Source of the DNA: Albugo candida
Taxonomy: Eukaryota > Oomycota > Peronosporomycetes > Albuginales
Direction: 5' to 3'
Length of the DNA: 64,000 nucleotides
NCBI GenBank assembly: GCA_040437565.1
Contig: JBDOQK010000006.1
Location: forward strand, 682,001-746,000
Position numbers and translations under genes: made by a program. Positions 53,576 to 63,305 of this stretch are shown one piece after another; the first letter of the stretch is position 1; each line of letters opens with the position of its first letter. The notes under the pieces were generated by a model. That model was given only the letters and a program-made list of their open reading frames with translations, was not told where the DNA came from and did not search any database.

Positions 53576-56111
53576 GATGAACGGGATCGCCATGGGTACT
53601 CCTTTTATGCTTAATCTCCATTGCGTTTGGTGCGTTTTCTCTACCAAATGCATTCATTTGCGCATTTTTATTCGCAGACTCTGTTGATACCTCGACAGGA
53701 GACACGTATCGATGGTTACCGCTGTTGCGCGAATTACGATCCTGTTTCTGAATTCGTAACATAGCTCTTCGCTTCACCACTGAGGAACTTGCTTCCTCTT
53801 GTATCTCTTGCTGTACATCATTTTGTAGCCTTGAGAGGAGATCAGCAAAGTCTGGTCTTTTTCTCGGATCATCTTCCAGACAATCCAAAATCAGCTTACG
53901 ACGTGCACCACGATAAGAAGTCTCCTTGTACTGAGAGCTTCCTCGGTGCTCTCCTGCACTTGAGTTCAAAGAGCCCACAGATTGACTAATAATTGCGTCC
54001 ACGTCGGTTATCAATCCCTCAACGGGAGGTAGAGGTGGAAGTGTTGGACGTGCATTACCATGCGCGATCCGAAGTAAAAGCTGCAAACCTGTCTCTTCAT
54101 AATCGTAATATGGCGTCTTTTTGGTCTCAAGTTCAGTCAGTATGATGCCGAAAGAATATACATCAGCAGGAGCCCCATAATTCTCGCTGCGAATGATTTC
54201 TGGAGCCAACCAAAATGGTGTGCCAACTAGTGTCGTCAATGCATCGATGCTCTTATTGTACCGTCTACTGAGCCCAAAATCGCCAACTTTGCAACCGAAT
54301 GTTGCCGAGCAAAACACATTGACACTTTTTAGATCTCGATGCACAATAAGTGGTTCACGAGTATGCAGATACAGCATTCCATGCACAATGTCCAAAGCTA
54401 TGTTGAGTAATGGGTCTGACCATGTGAACGATTCTTTCATGTTGGAATGCAGAACCGAATGCAGATCTCCATTCTCCATATACTCCATGACAATACATAG
54501 GTTGGAGCAATTATTCCAGCTCGCTCCAATGAATTGTACAATGTTAGGATGCCGTAGACTGGACATCAATTCAATTTCCTGGCGAAAATACCGAAGGGAG
54601 CTCTCGGTGATATGATCCCGTCGAATTCTCTTGCAAACTACAGTTGTTCCGTAGTAACGAGCTTTGATGACATCGCTCATCGCGCCACGACCGATCGCAT
54701 GTAGAAACTCCAAATCATCGAAAGGAATCTGAATCAAATGTAGCCGTCGTGAGGATAGGGGGTCATCAGATGCTGCCGAATCGAGTTCATGAGTTCTCGA
54801 TTCGTCGCTACCAATGCTATTGATCGATCCAAAGACTTGCTCCACGGCTCGTTTCTCTTCTTCTGCTGCCGCTCCGTGCATCAACGCTGCTTCTGCCTTA
54901 TCCAAAGAAGACTTGAGAGAAGCGTTTTCTTTTTCGACCTGAAGTGTTGCCAGAAAGGAACGTCGATTCGTTCCATCCGAAAAATAGCTAAGCAGCAACA
55001 ACAAAATCAAAGCCAAGAAAAATGTGAATGCTGCAAAAATGTGCACTGAGTGACCCGCAATCCAAATAGATGCAACGTATGTAATGATCGCAGCAGCTGT
55101 GACAACATTAACTTGAGTAAATTCGAGTCTGATGGAGATTGCGAATATGAAACTTGAAATCGAGACGAAACCAATTATGACTTGCAGTAAAATACCAAAA
55201 CATCGTTCCACAAAATAAGAAAATAATTGCCTTTGTAGACGAATGTGTGGAAACCCACGAGAAATCCATTTTTTGTCTCCTTGAAGCCTTTCTCCGTTTG
55301 TTTGCAACAGCGGTGAGGTCAAAACGTTTCCACTGTCACTGTCTACTGGCGATGAAATTCGGTTAGTCATGAAGCCGTCCTGCTTCCCATCCGATATTAA
55401 TCGCTTCGTCTCATTTGACTCCAAATCATGCAAATTGATCACCCACGTTTCATTATTATAATCCCAACTTTCCCCAAATTTTGGACTACAATGCAAATAC
55501 TTATCAAGTTTGACCAAAAATACATCTAGTGCTATGCGATTCGCACGAGCTAACCATAATTGGAATCCCAGATTTGATAAAACAATGATACAGCACACCC
55601 AAATACGCCAGTATTTCTGTACCAACGGAACGCTGCAGCGTGGAAGCGCGAAAGGTATCACAAATAACAAATAAACCCATTGCAGATAATCTGAAAAGTG
55701 CGTCCAGGATCCCACAAACTGCTCCATTCCGTAGATCCCAGATGAAGGAAGGATACTGAATAAGCCGTGCATCAACCCATGCAAAAGCATCCAAATCCAA
55801 ATATGCCACCGAGCACGAGCAAACCAATGTTCCGATGCAAAAGTTTGATAGGCTTTTTCCAAGTTTGAGTTTTGAAAAACTCTTGTATACGATTTGAAGA
55901 TTTGGTTGTCTGGAAGGATTAACAATTGTGTCATAGACTTTGGCTCCATTTCCGCAGTATGTTTAGAATCGTAATCATTTTGCCGCACGGTATACTTTGA
56001 AATATAGCCACTTATGCCACGACAGCAATTCAATAGGGAGCTCTCTGAACGATTGTATGTCGAGACCAGCAATGAAATAAAGTTGCCTGCTGCTCTCCGG
56101 GCTGTTTGCAT
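53535..56111 (-). CDS. multi-pass membrane protein kinase, tyrosine-kinase-like (TKL) family
   Basis: A single exon of 858 aa. Six or seven hydrophobic segments lie within residues 95-385 (for example WVYLLFVIPFAL, VWVCC-like IWVCCIIVLSNLGF, GILLQVIIGFVSISSFIFAI, FAAFTFFLALILLLLLSYF). A coiled-coil linker follows. The kinase domain spans about residues 475-770: IGRGAMSDVIKARYYGTTVV, Lys in VCKRI, HPNIVQFIGASW, catalytic HRDLKSVN, DFGLSR and GTPFWLAPE. All catalytic residues are present, so activity is expected. GASW and FWLAPE are typical of the TKL group. Membrane-TKL fusions are known to be expanded in oomycetes. It is divergently arranged with the PH-PX gene, ATGs 115 bp apart. Confidence 0.9.
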   Translation of the reverse strand: MQTARRAAGNFISLLVSTYNRSESSLLNCCRGISGYISKYTVRQNDYDSKHTAEMEPKSMTQLLILPDNQIFKSYTRVFQNSNLEKAYQTFASEHWFARARWHIWIWMLLHGLMHGLFSILPSSGIYGMEQFVGSWTHFSDYLQWVYLLFVIPFALPRCSVPLVQKYWRIWVCCIIVLSNLGFQLWLARANRIALDVFLVKLDKYLHCSPKFGESWDYNNETWVINLHDLESNETKRLISDGKQDGFMTNRISSPVDSDSGNVLTSPLLQTNGERLQGDKKWISRGFPHIRLQRQLFSYFVERCFGILLQVIIGFVSISSFIFAISIRLEFTQVNVVTAAAIITYVASIWIAGHSVHIFAAFTFFLALILLLLLSYFSDGTNRRSFLATLQVEKENASLKSSLDKAEAALMHGAAAEEEKRAVEQVFGSINSIGSDESRTHELDSAASDDPLSSRRLHLIQIPFDDLEFLHAIGRGAMSDVIKARYYGTTVVCKRIRRDHITESSLRYFRQEIELMSSLRHPNIVQFIGASWNNCSNLCIVMEYMENGDLHSVLHSNMKESFTWSDPLLNIALDIVHGMLYLHTREPLIVHRDLKSVNVFCSATFGCKVGDFGLSRRYNKSIDALTTLVGTPFWLAPEIIRSENYGAPADVYSFGIILTELETKKTPYYDYEETGLQLLLRIAHGNARPTLPPLPPVEGLITDVDAIISQSVGSLNSSAGEHRGSSQYKETSYRGARRKLILDCLEDDPRKRPDFADLLSRLQNDVQQEIQEEASSSVVKRRAMLRIQKQDRNSRNSGNHRYVSPVEVSTESANKNAQMNAFGRENAPNAMEIKHKRSTHGDPVHPYLNCTATEYDVL

Positions 56112-56226
56112 GATAGAATTCGAACAAAGCGTATTTTAATTTCAAAGTTCGAATTTCTAAATTTTTATTCAGTTTTCGTGAATGAAATAATTACAGTCAA
56201 GTGCGTGAGAAAATAAAGACAAAAAT

Positions 56227-59104
56227 ATGGGAAAATCATGGATTGTGAAGGAAGGGTATTTACAGCTTCGTGTAGATGGGAGAAAACCACAGAGTGAAGG
56301 GAAGAGTGTCACAACAAGAACGAGAGAAGGTCACGGATCATTTTCCCTCATCGATCATTATTTCGTGTTACGAATCGATTGTAAAATACAAATATTTCAG
56401 ACTAATAGCAAAGAAAATTTGGCGAAAACAGTTTATGTACAAGCATTTTCGGGGTGGGATGGCGACGCATTGCTTAAACTAGACTCTTATGGTATTGAGG
56501 TAGTCTGTACGAGTCGGGCAAAGGAGCAGAAGACTGTATCGTTGTATGTCGCAGCCCACAACCGACGTGACTTGATGCAATGGTGTCGAGCTTTTGTGGG
56601 TATGTTAGGAGCTAGTTGTTGCTTTTACCGAGCTTCTAATTCTTTTATTTGTAGCGGTACTGGATCCACAAAGTGAACCAGCAACGGAACTAAACCGTGA
56701 ACGGCGCAAATATAAGAAAGAAGTAAAACGCAATCTTAAACTTGAGGAAGAAAAAGCTCAAAAGTGGAAAGAGGTTCGAAGGACAAAACTTGCTTATCTT
56801 CGGCAAGAAACCTAACTTACAATGTGCGCCTTTCGATTCTAGCTTAGAGAAAAAGTAGCACAAGAAGAACACTATAGACAAGTTGCAAGGGAGGAAGAAA
56901 TCAGTAACATGACACCACTCGAACGAATCAATGATTCTGGATCGCTGGACGATGACACGATACGTACGTTAGAGAAGAGGCAAGCGAGGCTACAGCGACG
57001 AAGGCAATCAGCTATTGCGAGACTCAACAAAAGTGCTTACCGTCGGCGTCTTGAAGGTGCAAGTGGTGGAAAGATAGAAAGCATGCAACCCTTGCAAAAC
57101 AAACCGATAGACTTGAAGCCTCGCGAACGCGTCGAACTACCACCACCAGGTCAGTTTTTCCAGAAGGTTTCTGACACCAGCAACAGAAATAAGGAAGAGA
57201 AAATATCAAGTTCAAACAGAACGGATAGAATTCACGCATCTCGTTTTCATGCAAGTCTTTCAAGCACAACTCAGGCGGATAGATCGAGGACTCATTCTAA
57301 TGAGCAAATTCCATTACCACCACCAAACTCACATAATGTATCGGACACAAAGCAACCATTCGAGGAATTCTTTTCTGAGGATCAAAGTTTGAATATCTCC
57401 GTCACGGGAAGTAATAGGCCACGGAGGGTATCATCTTTCATACCGCCACCACCGCCACTACCAACTGATGATGAAAGCCGATCCAATCGTATACTTTATG
57501 ATAATCACATTGATGAACTCGACGCTCCGGCAGGTGAAGATTGGAAGTCTATCCGCAGCGAAAATTCGTATTCAAACCGAGTTAATCGAGCACTCGAAGG
57601 CGAAGATGGTGTTAGTACTCAGCAGCGAGCTCAACGTCGGATACAAAGTGTAATCCCGACAGTTGCCTATAGCGAAAGACTAAAAACATCAGATCTCAAT
57701 TTCAGTGAGACCGCCGACAGTGACACTCATAGTGTGGTCAGAGAGAAGCCCACACGACGCAGAGGGCTCTTTGATGATAGCAGCGATGAATCAGGCGAGA
57801 ATTCTGATGATGGGCACGAAGCAGCATCTTTTTATGATGCCACTCACCCAAACGCAATAAAAGTCATACATTCTCCATCACCTCCGGATTCGAAGACGAG
57901 ATCTCGACATGATATGTCAAATAAGAGATCGAGCTCACCACTCTTCCTCGATTCCAAGGTCTCTGATACGATAGAAAAGATGGCTATTACGCGTGAATTG
58001 CCCTTAAGCGCATCATCAGCACATAAGGATTCTCTAGAAGTCTCCTACGTTTCTTCAAGGCTTATACAGAAGGCTGGTCAAAAACCTTTTGGTGTGTTCA
58101 AATATTCACTTCTAAGCGGTTCAGCGGAACATACAATTGAAAAAAGTTACAAAGATTTGAAATACATTCACTCTCGACTAATGGAAGAGTGTGGTACACG
58201 AAATTTGCCCAGATTTCCGTCAAAGCATTGGTATCGAGATAACTTGAAAGCGGAAAACATGCACAAGCGAGCGTTGGAGATATTGCAGTATTTGCAGTCT
58301 CTAGTGAGCATTCCCGGTATTATTGACAATGAAGTATTCCGCACCGAGTATCAGATTGCGTATGTCGAGCACAATAGAGACGATAAAGACCCAAGACAAT
58401 CAGAGAAGGATGCATCGATCCCAGGCGGAGTATCAGCTGCTAAACATCGCACTAACCGCTTAGAAACTCAATCACAGGACTCGGAAGTATCCAAAAGCAA
58501 AGCCATTAGCAAAAGTGGACGCCTATTTGCATCGTCGGACTCGTCCAATGGTGAATCGTCAGATGAAGCAGTCAAGTCAAAAACAAAAAAAGGTCATGAA
58601 GGGAGCAAACTAGTAATCAGAAATGCTTCAACGAAATCAGTTGGTTCAAGCTCGATGCTGCATTCAATTGACCACGATAAGCATACTGCAAAGCAATCTG
58701 ATATCGAAACTGAACCTTTGCATAAGAGGGATATGCAAGAAAGTAACAAGGTACCCAAAAAAGCATCGCTTCCAGCCTCAAATGGTATGTCAATTGATTT
58801 ACTAGAAGCTATCAGACGAGGGAAGAATCTCCAAAGGACCCAAAATTCAAACATTCCAAGCAGTAATAAAACTCAACTTACCACGACTTCGGTATCAAGC
58901 GTTATCCCAAGTAGCTATATGCATGGTTCAACTACGGATGCGTTGGATACTTCCAACCCATCAAAGCTCACCAACGTTCCGTCTTCTCAGCAAGTGCATT
59001 CGGTCAGCGATGCTATTTCTAATGCTTTGGCCATGCGGAAAGTATTCGTTGAATTCGAGGAACGTTCGGACGCTATAGATTCCGACGATGATTGGGACGA
59101 CTAG
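56227..59104 (+). CDS. PH-PX protein with WH2-central-acidic tail, candidate Arp2/3 activator
   Basis: Three exons (56227-56599, 56655-56773, 56843-59104) encode 917 aa. Domain order: a PH domain about residues 5-125 (WIVKEGYLQL ... DLMQWCRAFV); a basic coiled coil 140-225; proline-rich motifs (ELPPPGQFF, IPLPPP, FIPPPPPLP near 365) able to bind profilin or SH3 domains; a Ser/Asp-rich stretch; a PX domain about 560-675 (GVFKYSLLSGSAEHTIEKSY, LPRFPSKHW). Then comes a WH2 motif at about 810-830 (SIDLLEAIRRGKNLQRT), and at the end an amphipathic helix (DAISNALAMRKVFVEF) running into an acidic tail ending DDDWDD. WH2-central-acidic is the actin- and Arp2/3-binding cassette of WASP-family proteins, including the acidic-Trp end. 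PH and PX would target it to phosphoinositide membranes. Intron phases agree. Confidence 0.85.
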
Positions 59105-59871
59105 CAAATCTTAGGTTTTGTTTCCGCCTCATAAACTCCGAAAATTTGACACTTGTGAAGATAGAGCTGCTATCTTCACTCTGATTTACACCTGAGCTCG
59201 TGTGATGGGTCGTTGAGCAAGAGGAAGCGTGTACCAGCTTGGACGCCTTATGTGCGTCTCTTTGCTCATACAGGATGTGTATCGGGCAGATACAAAGGAA
59301 GAGTACACGAATTCACCGGATATCGGTCCTCAATATGTTGTGAAGCAACTTTGATTGGATGAAGCCGGTACATACACAGCAAGAGATTTTGGACGTGATT
59401 CAATTCCATCAGAAATGTTTGCGATCGCAAAATTGCATTTGGTTCTTCTCTGTGCGATATTTGTGGCGTTTTGCGCGGCCTCGTACCTGCGCTCTCGGAA
59501 AAAGGCTCACCATTTTTGACGTTGGCAGTGCGTTTGCATCAATGATTCTGTGGTGCATATTGCGCTTACATGTGTCATTAGGATTCACTCACAGAGCTAC
59601 CAAAGTGAACGCTTAGAGGACGATCAAATTTGAATATATATTATGCATATTACCCGTTGCCTTTCTAACCGTGTTAGTCAAGTGTCATGTTGATCATATG
59701 ATAACAATCTGGCAATGTACTGTACACTGTCTATGTATAATCGACCTTTAATAAGAGTGCTATGTCGTATAATCTGCATACCCACGCTACCGCTATTCTT
59801 GAAATTCACGGTAAACCTTACCGCCACCGAATCTAAAAATAGTTATCGGGTTGCATGAGTTGCACATATCC
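59105..59871. other. intergenic, nothing recognised
   Basis: About 770 bp after the PH-PX gene. A short plus-strand frame at 59359-59616 has a hydrophobic stretch but no family match. Confidence 0.5.
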
Positions 59872-59948
59872 ATGAGTACACCTCATCATGTGTGTCCTTT
59901 GCAGCACTTGAAGCATTGCAAAAGGCACACAAATTGAGGTGTACTCAT
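59872..59948. repeat. 32-bp inverted repeat (hairpin)
   Basis: Two arms, 59872-59903 and 59917-59948, are inverted copies with 27 of 32 positions matching, around a 13-nt loop. The outer 14 bp (ATGAGTACACCTCA) match perfectly. The right arm ends one base before the 100-N gap 59950-60049. It could be a foldback or small transposon end, a structured RNA, or a contig-end artefact. Confidence 0.8.
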
Positions 59949-60130
59949 ANNNNNNNNNNNNNNNNNNNNNNNNNNNNNNNNNNNNNNNNNNNNNNNNNNN
60001 NNNNNNNNNNNNNNNNNNNNNNNNNNNNNNNNNNNNNNNNNNNNNNNNNCATGCTAAGAGACTTGCAACATCAGGTCAAAATCTGTCTGTGTCGTTCCTT
60101 TTATTCTCATTTATAATTACTAACTATTGT

Positions 60131-61474
60131 ATGAAAATGCAGCGAACAAGAAAGACAACGACGACACCAACGAAAAATGCAACAACAGCAACAACTATGA
60201 AGCGCGTCGGTGGCGGATTTGTACTGCGCACACCTCCAACGGTGACAACGCCAGCACGAACTCAGCAGCGCCCGTCGACAACACCAGCACGAACTCAGCA
60301 GCGCCCGTCCACAACGACAGCACGAACTCAGCAGCGCCCGTCGACAACACCAGCACGAACTCAGCAGCGCCCGTCGACAACGCCAGCACGAACTCAGCAG
60401 CGCCCGTCGACAACGACAGCACGAACTCAGCAGCGCCCGTCCACAACGACAGCACGAACTCAGCAGCGCCCGTCGACAACGTCATCAACATTGCGAGCTA
60501 ACGTACCAAGAAATGCGACGACGGCCAATGTGGGGTGGACCGATTCTACTAATGACCCGGTAATGCGTGCGGGTACGGGCGCGCGCGTGGCAGCGGCCTC
60601 CGGTGCAAGAGTGTCTGCGGTGCCGACCCCGACAAGAATTCCAGCAATGCCGGCAGATCCAACATCGGAAAACCAACCGCGACTGCGACAATTGGTGCAA
60701 CTCAAAAAAGAGAATGTTCAGTTGTCGCGCGCCCTGGAGACGAAGTCAACTCAACTCCGAAGCGCTACTGAGAAGATTGGTTCGCTCAAAACGGTCGTCC
60801 AAGAACTCAACCAGCAGCTGGAAGTAAGTCGTCAACGAAACCAGATTTGTCAACGCAAGCTGGATTATGCGTACAAGACACATAAAGATGATGGATACAA
60901 GCTGAAGGAGCTCACGGATGGACACACGATACTCAAGTCCGAGTTATCAAGATCAAAGGCGATGCTGGACGAGTTCAAAGTCTTCATGGAGCAGCAGCAA
61001 AGACAACTGATGGAGCTTAAACATGAAGGCGATTTGAAGACTTCCGAATTGACGGAAACGGAAACGGCTCTCATGCAGAAGATGGAGCTTCAGCATCAAC
61101 ACGATCAAGAAAAGATCAAGCAATTGGAGCAAGTGGGTATTAAATCCAACGCGGAAATTTTGAAGTCCCGGTCAGTACTCGATGAATTATTGGCTTTTAT
61201 GGAGGATCATCTTAGCTATCTGAAAGTGACCAAAGAAGCCAAAGAAAAGAAGACATCATGTGCATTACAGAATCAAGCAGCTGAAAACAGAAGTACCGAT
61301 CAAGAAGCGGCAGTCTATGAACGTCGAGTGCATCGCGGATATGACCTCATTACGTCATTTAAGATGCATGTAGACATGCTGCAGTGGAAGCTTGAGAATT
61401 CGGAGAACAAGATTGAAGAACAAAGAAAACTACTGCACAGGATATCAACTGAACACGACAAGATGCATAACTAG
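60131..61474 (+). CDS. coiled-coil protein with 11-residue tandem repeats, unknown family
   Basis: A single exon of 447 aa from the ATG at 60131. The N-terminus is Thr/Arg-rich. About seven copies of an 11-residue repeat (TPARTQQRPST with T/P variation) follow, then an Ala/Thr/Pro spacer. From about residue 175 onward it is a long coiled coil (LVQLKKENVQLSRALETKS ... MLQWKLENSENKIEEQRKLL) almost to the end. This suggests a disordered basic head on a filament-forming tail; the head could bind nucleic acid. No named family is recognised. A broken relative lies at the other end of the window without the repeats. An AATAAA lies about 175 bp after the stop. Confidence 0.72.
   Translation: MKMQRTRKTTTTPTKNATTATTMKRVGGGFVLRTPPTVTTPARTQQRPSTTPARTQQRPSTTTARTQQRPSTTPARTQQRPSTTPARTQQRPSTTTARTQQRPSTTTARTQQRPSTTSSTLRANVPRNATTANVGWTDSTNDPVMRAGTGARVAAASGARVSAVPTPTRIPAMPADPTSENQPRLRQLVQLKKENVQLSRALETKSTQLRSATEKIGSLKTVVQELNQQLEVSRQRNQICQRKLDYAYKTHKDDGYKLKELTDGHTILKSELSRSKAMLDEFKVFMEQQQRQLMELKHEGDLKTSELTETETALMQKMELQHQHDQEKIKQLEQVGIKSNAEILKSRSVLDELLAFMEDHLSYLKVTKEAKEKKTSCALQNQAAENRSTDQEAAVYERRVHRGYDLITSFKMHVDMLQWKLENSENKIEEQRKLLHRISTEHDKMHN
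60243..60482 (+). repeat. 33-bp minisatellite, about seven units, inside the coiled-coil gene
   Basis: Head-to-tail 33-bp units (for example CAGCACGAACTCAGCAGCGC within each) with few substitutions. Because 33 is a multiple of three, every unit repeats the same peptide, and the other frames on both strands also stay open. Confidence 0.93.
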
Positions 61475-63008
61475 CAGGACGTCGTATGCAATTGGAAAGC
61501 AAGCACCTCAAACATTTGTCCATGACCTCATAACGTCAAAATGGATACAATGCAACTGCTGGAAACTACCATGATCACCTCATTACGTCATCATGGGCTT
61601 GGCTCTTTTCAATTGCAGCTTAGTCGAGTTGCAGTACCTAATTGTAATTAATAAAACCTATTTTGTTATTGTGGTAGTTATTTATATTAGCAGGTGCTTT
61701 CGGATGCATATTTCTTACGTTATGATGCTACTCACTTCGGTTAATTGCGAGTATAGTCACTGTAGGTGGTACTTACTTCATATGTATCTGATGGCTAAGC
61801 TTGTAGATGCCTGTATATCTGTAGAATACAGATTCTGCAGTCCAAAAGTTACCAGCCTATGTACTTAACGAGGTTGAGCTACATTGTTTTCGCACGCATG
61901 GAAATAACCTGGATCTCAATCCAAGAGTCCCACTTCGTGCGAAATGAGTTTGAAGTGCTGGTAATGTCTTAAGCATTCTTACTTAAGAGGAATAATGAAA
62001 GGCTGCTTTCTCAAAACGTTAGGTCTTGCTTTGGGAGTCTTCCTTGCCCATGATTCACGTGAGATTGATTCATGCAAAATCGGCTCGGTCAACAGAATTT
62101 GAGAGAAGTATACTACTCAAAATAGAACCTCGTGTAAAATTTAACAAGAATGGAGCTCCTATAAAGCTCGCTGATTTGTGAAAAGACCATATTCGACTTG
62201 ACCCTGGTCATTTAGAATGAGCCAATTCCTAAGACGGAATTGGTATGGACGAAAACACCCCAAGTAATTCTACCATTTCTTTGGCATAAATTCCATCCAG
62301 AATATTCAATCACGAAATCAAACCAAGTGGAAACAACTGAAATTTTCAGTTATAAGCAAAATCCTGAAACATGTTACATCGGCTGGAGACTGAATTGGAA
62401 ATCCTTGAACATATTGGCCAAAGGAATAGAATTCCACCATTACCCAGCCCCCTCTCTCGCTCTTGATGGATACATTTCACAGCATTTTGGGTAATATACG
62501 CATGAACGGGTAACAGGAAATAGTCCTATACTTCAATTTGGAGAATCACAGGAGACCCAACGTATTCACATGCGTTTCCCGAAGACGGACATGCTATGTA
62601 CAGAAGTCCGCTTTCCTTATTCGTATCAAATCTGCGAGCACGTCGAGTTCAGCTGCATCAAAAACCAAACAAAGCTGCCAGAATATTTCAAGCAAATCGG
62701 AGAGACATTTCCTAATTTATTGCGTTTGGTGAATGGACGCTACCAGGGAAACCGTCAAACGTCAACTCCCCACATCTTAAAAATCAATAGTCAACTATCA
62801 TTTACCTCGGGTTGAACATGAAACCAGCACGGGAAAACGAGGTCTTTTAAATTCAACTCGGCTCAATTAATAATGCAACCTGGGGACATTTGTTCTGAAG
62901 ACTTATTGCTCACTTAGAAATTTATAACTGCCTAAATATAGGTCCTTAGTTCGCTACCCTGTGCTACCTCTAAGCCTATCATTCTAGGTCCCTCTATAAT
63001 GTTTCTAA
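61475..63008. other. intergenic; polyadenylation signal near 61650, nothing else recognised
   Basis: About 1.5 kb. AATAAA at 61650-61655 may end the coiled-coil transcript. Plus-strand frames around 62240-62494 and 62570-62815 read open for 80 or so codons without start or family support. Confidence 0.5.
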
Positions 63009-63047
63009 TGACGTCAGACCATGACGTCATCCTGTGACGTCATGGCC
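63009..63047. promoter_or_regulatory. three TGACGTCA sites in a 13-bp tandem array
   Basis: The palindrome TGACGTCA occurs at 63009, 63022 and 63035, exactly 13 bp apart. It is the CRE-type site bound by bZIP factors in many eukaryotes. It lies next to the Ty3/Gypsy fossil and might belong to its flanking terminal repeat; no terminal repeat could be delimited here. Confidence 0.6.
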
Positions 63048-63305
63048 TGTCTAGCTTACAGTCAGCTCAATCTTGTTGCCCGACTCGGCGGCATGACATC
63101 TCCCCGGACTTGACTTCGCGTTGGCGGTCTCGAAAGTCTGTACTAGTCGCTGCCAATGCGAAACGTGGCGGATAGCTTTCTCCCGTTGCCAAGTACTATC
63201 ACACTNNNNNNNNNNNNNNNNNNNNNNNNNNNNNNNNNNNNNNNNNNNNNNNNNNNNNNNNNNNNNNNNNNNNNNNNNNNNNNNNNNNNNNNNNNNNNNN
63301 NNNNN

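Noticed and set aside
60195-60501. Long repeat-rich open frames on both strands (AAEFVLSLSTG-type and NSAAPVDN-type)
   Set aside because: They are shadow frames of the 33-bp minisatellite, open only because the unit length is a multiple of three.
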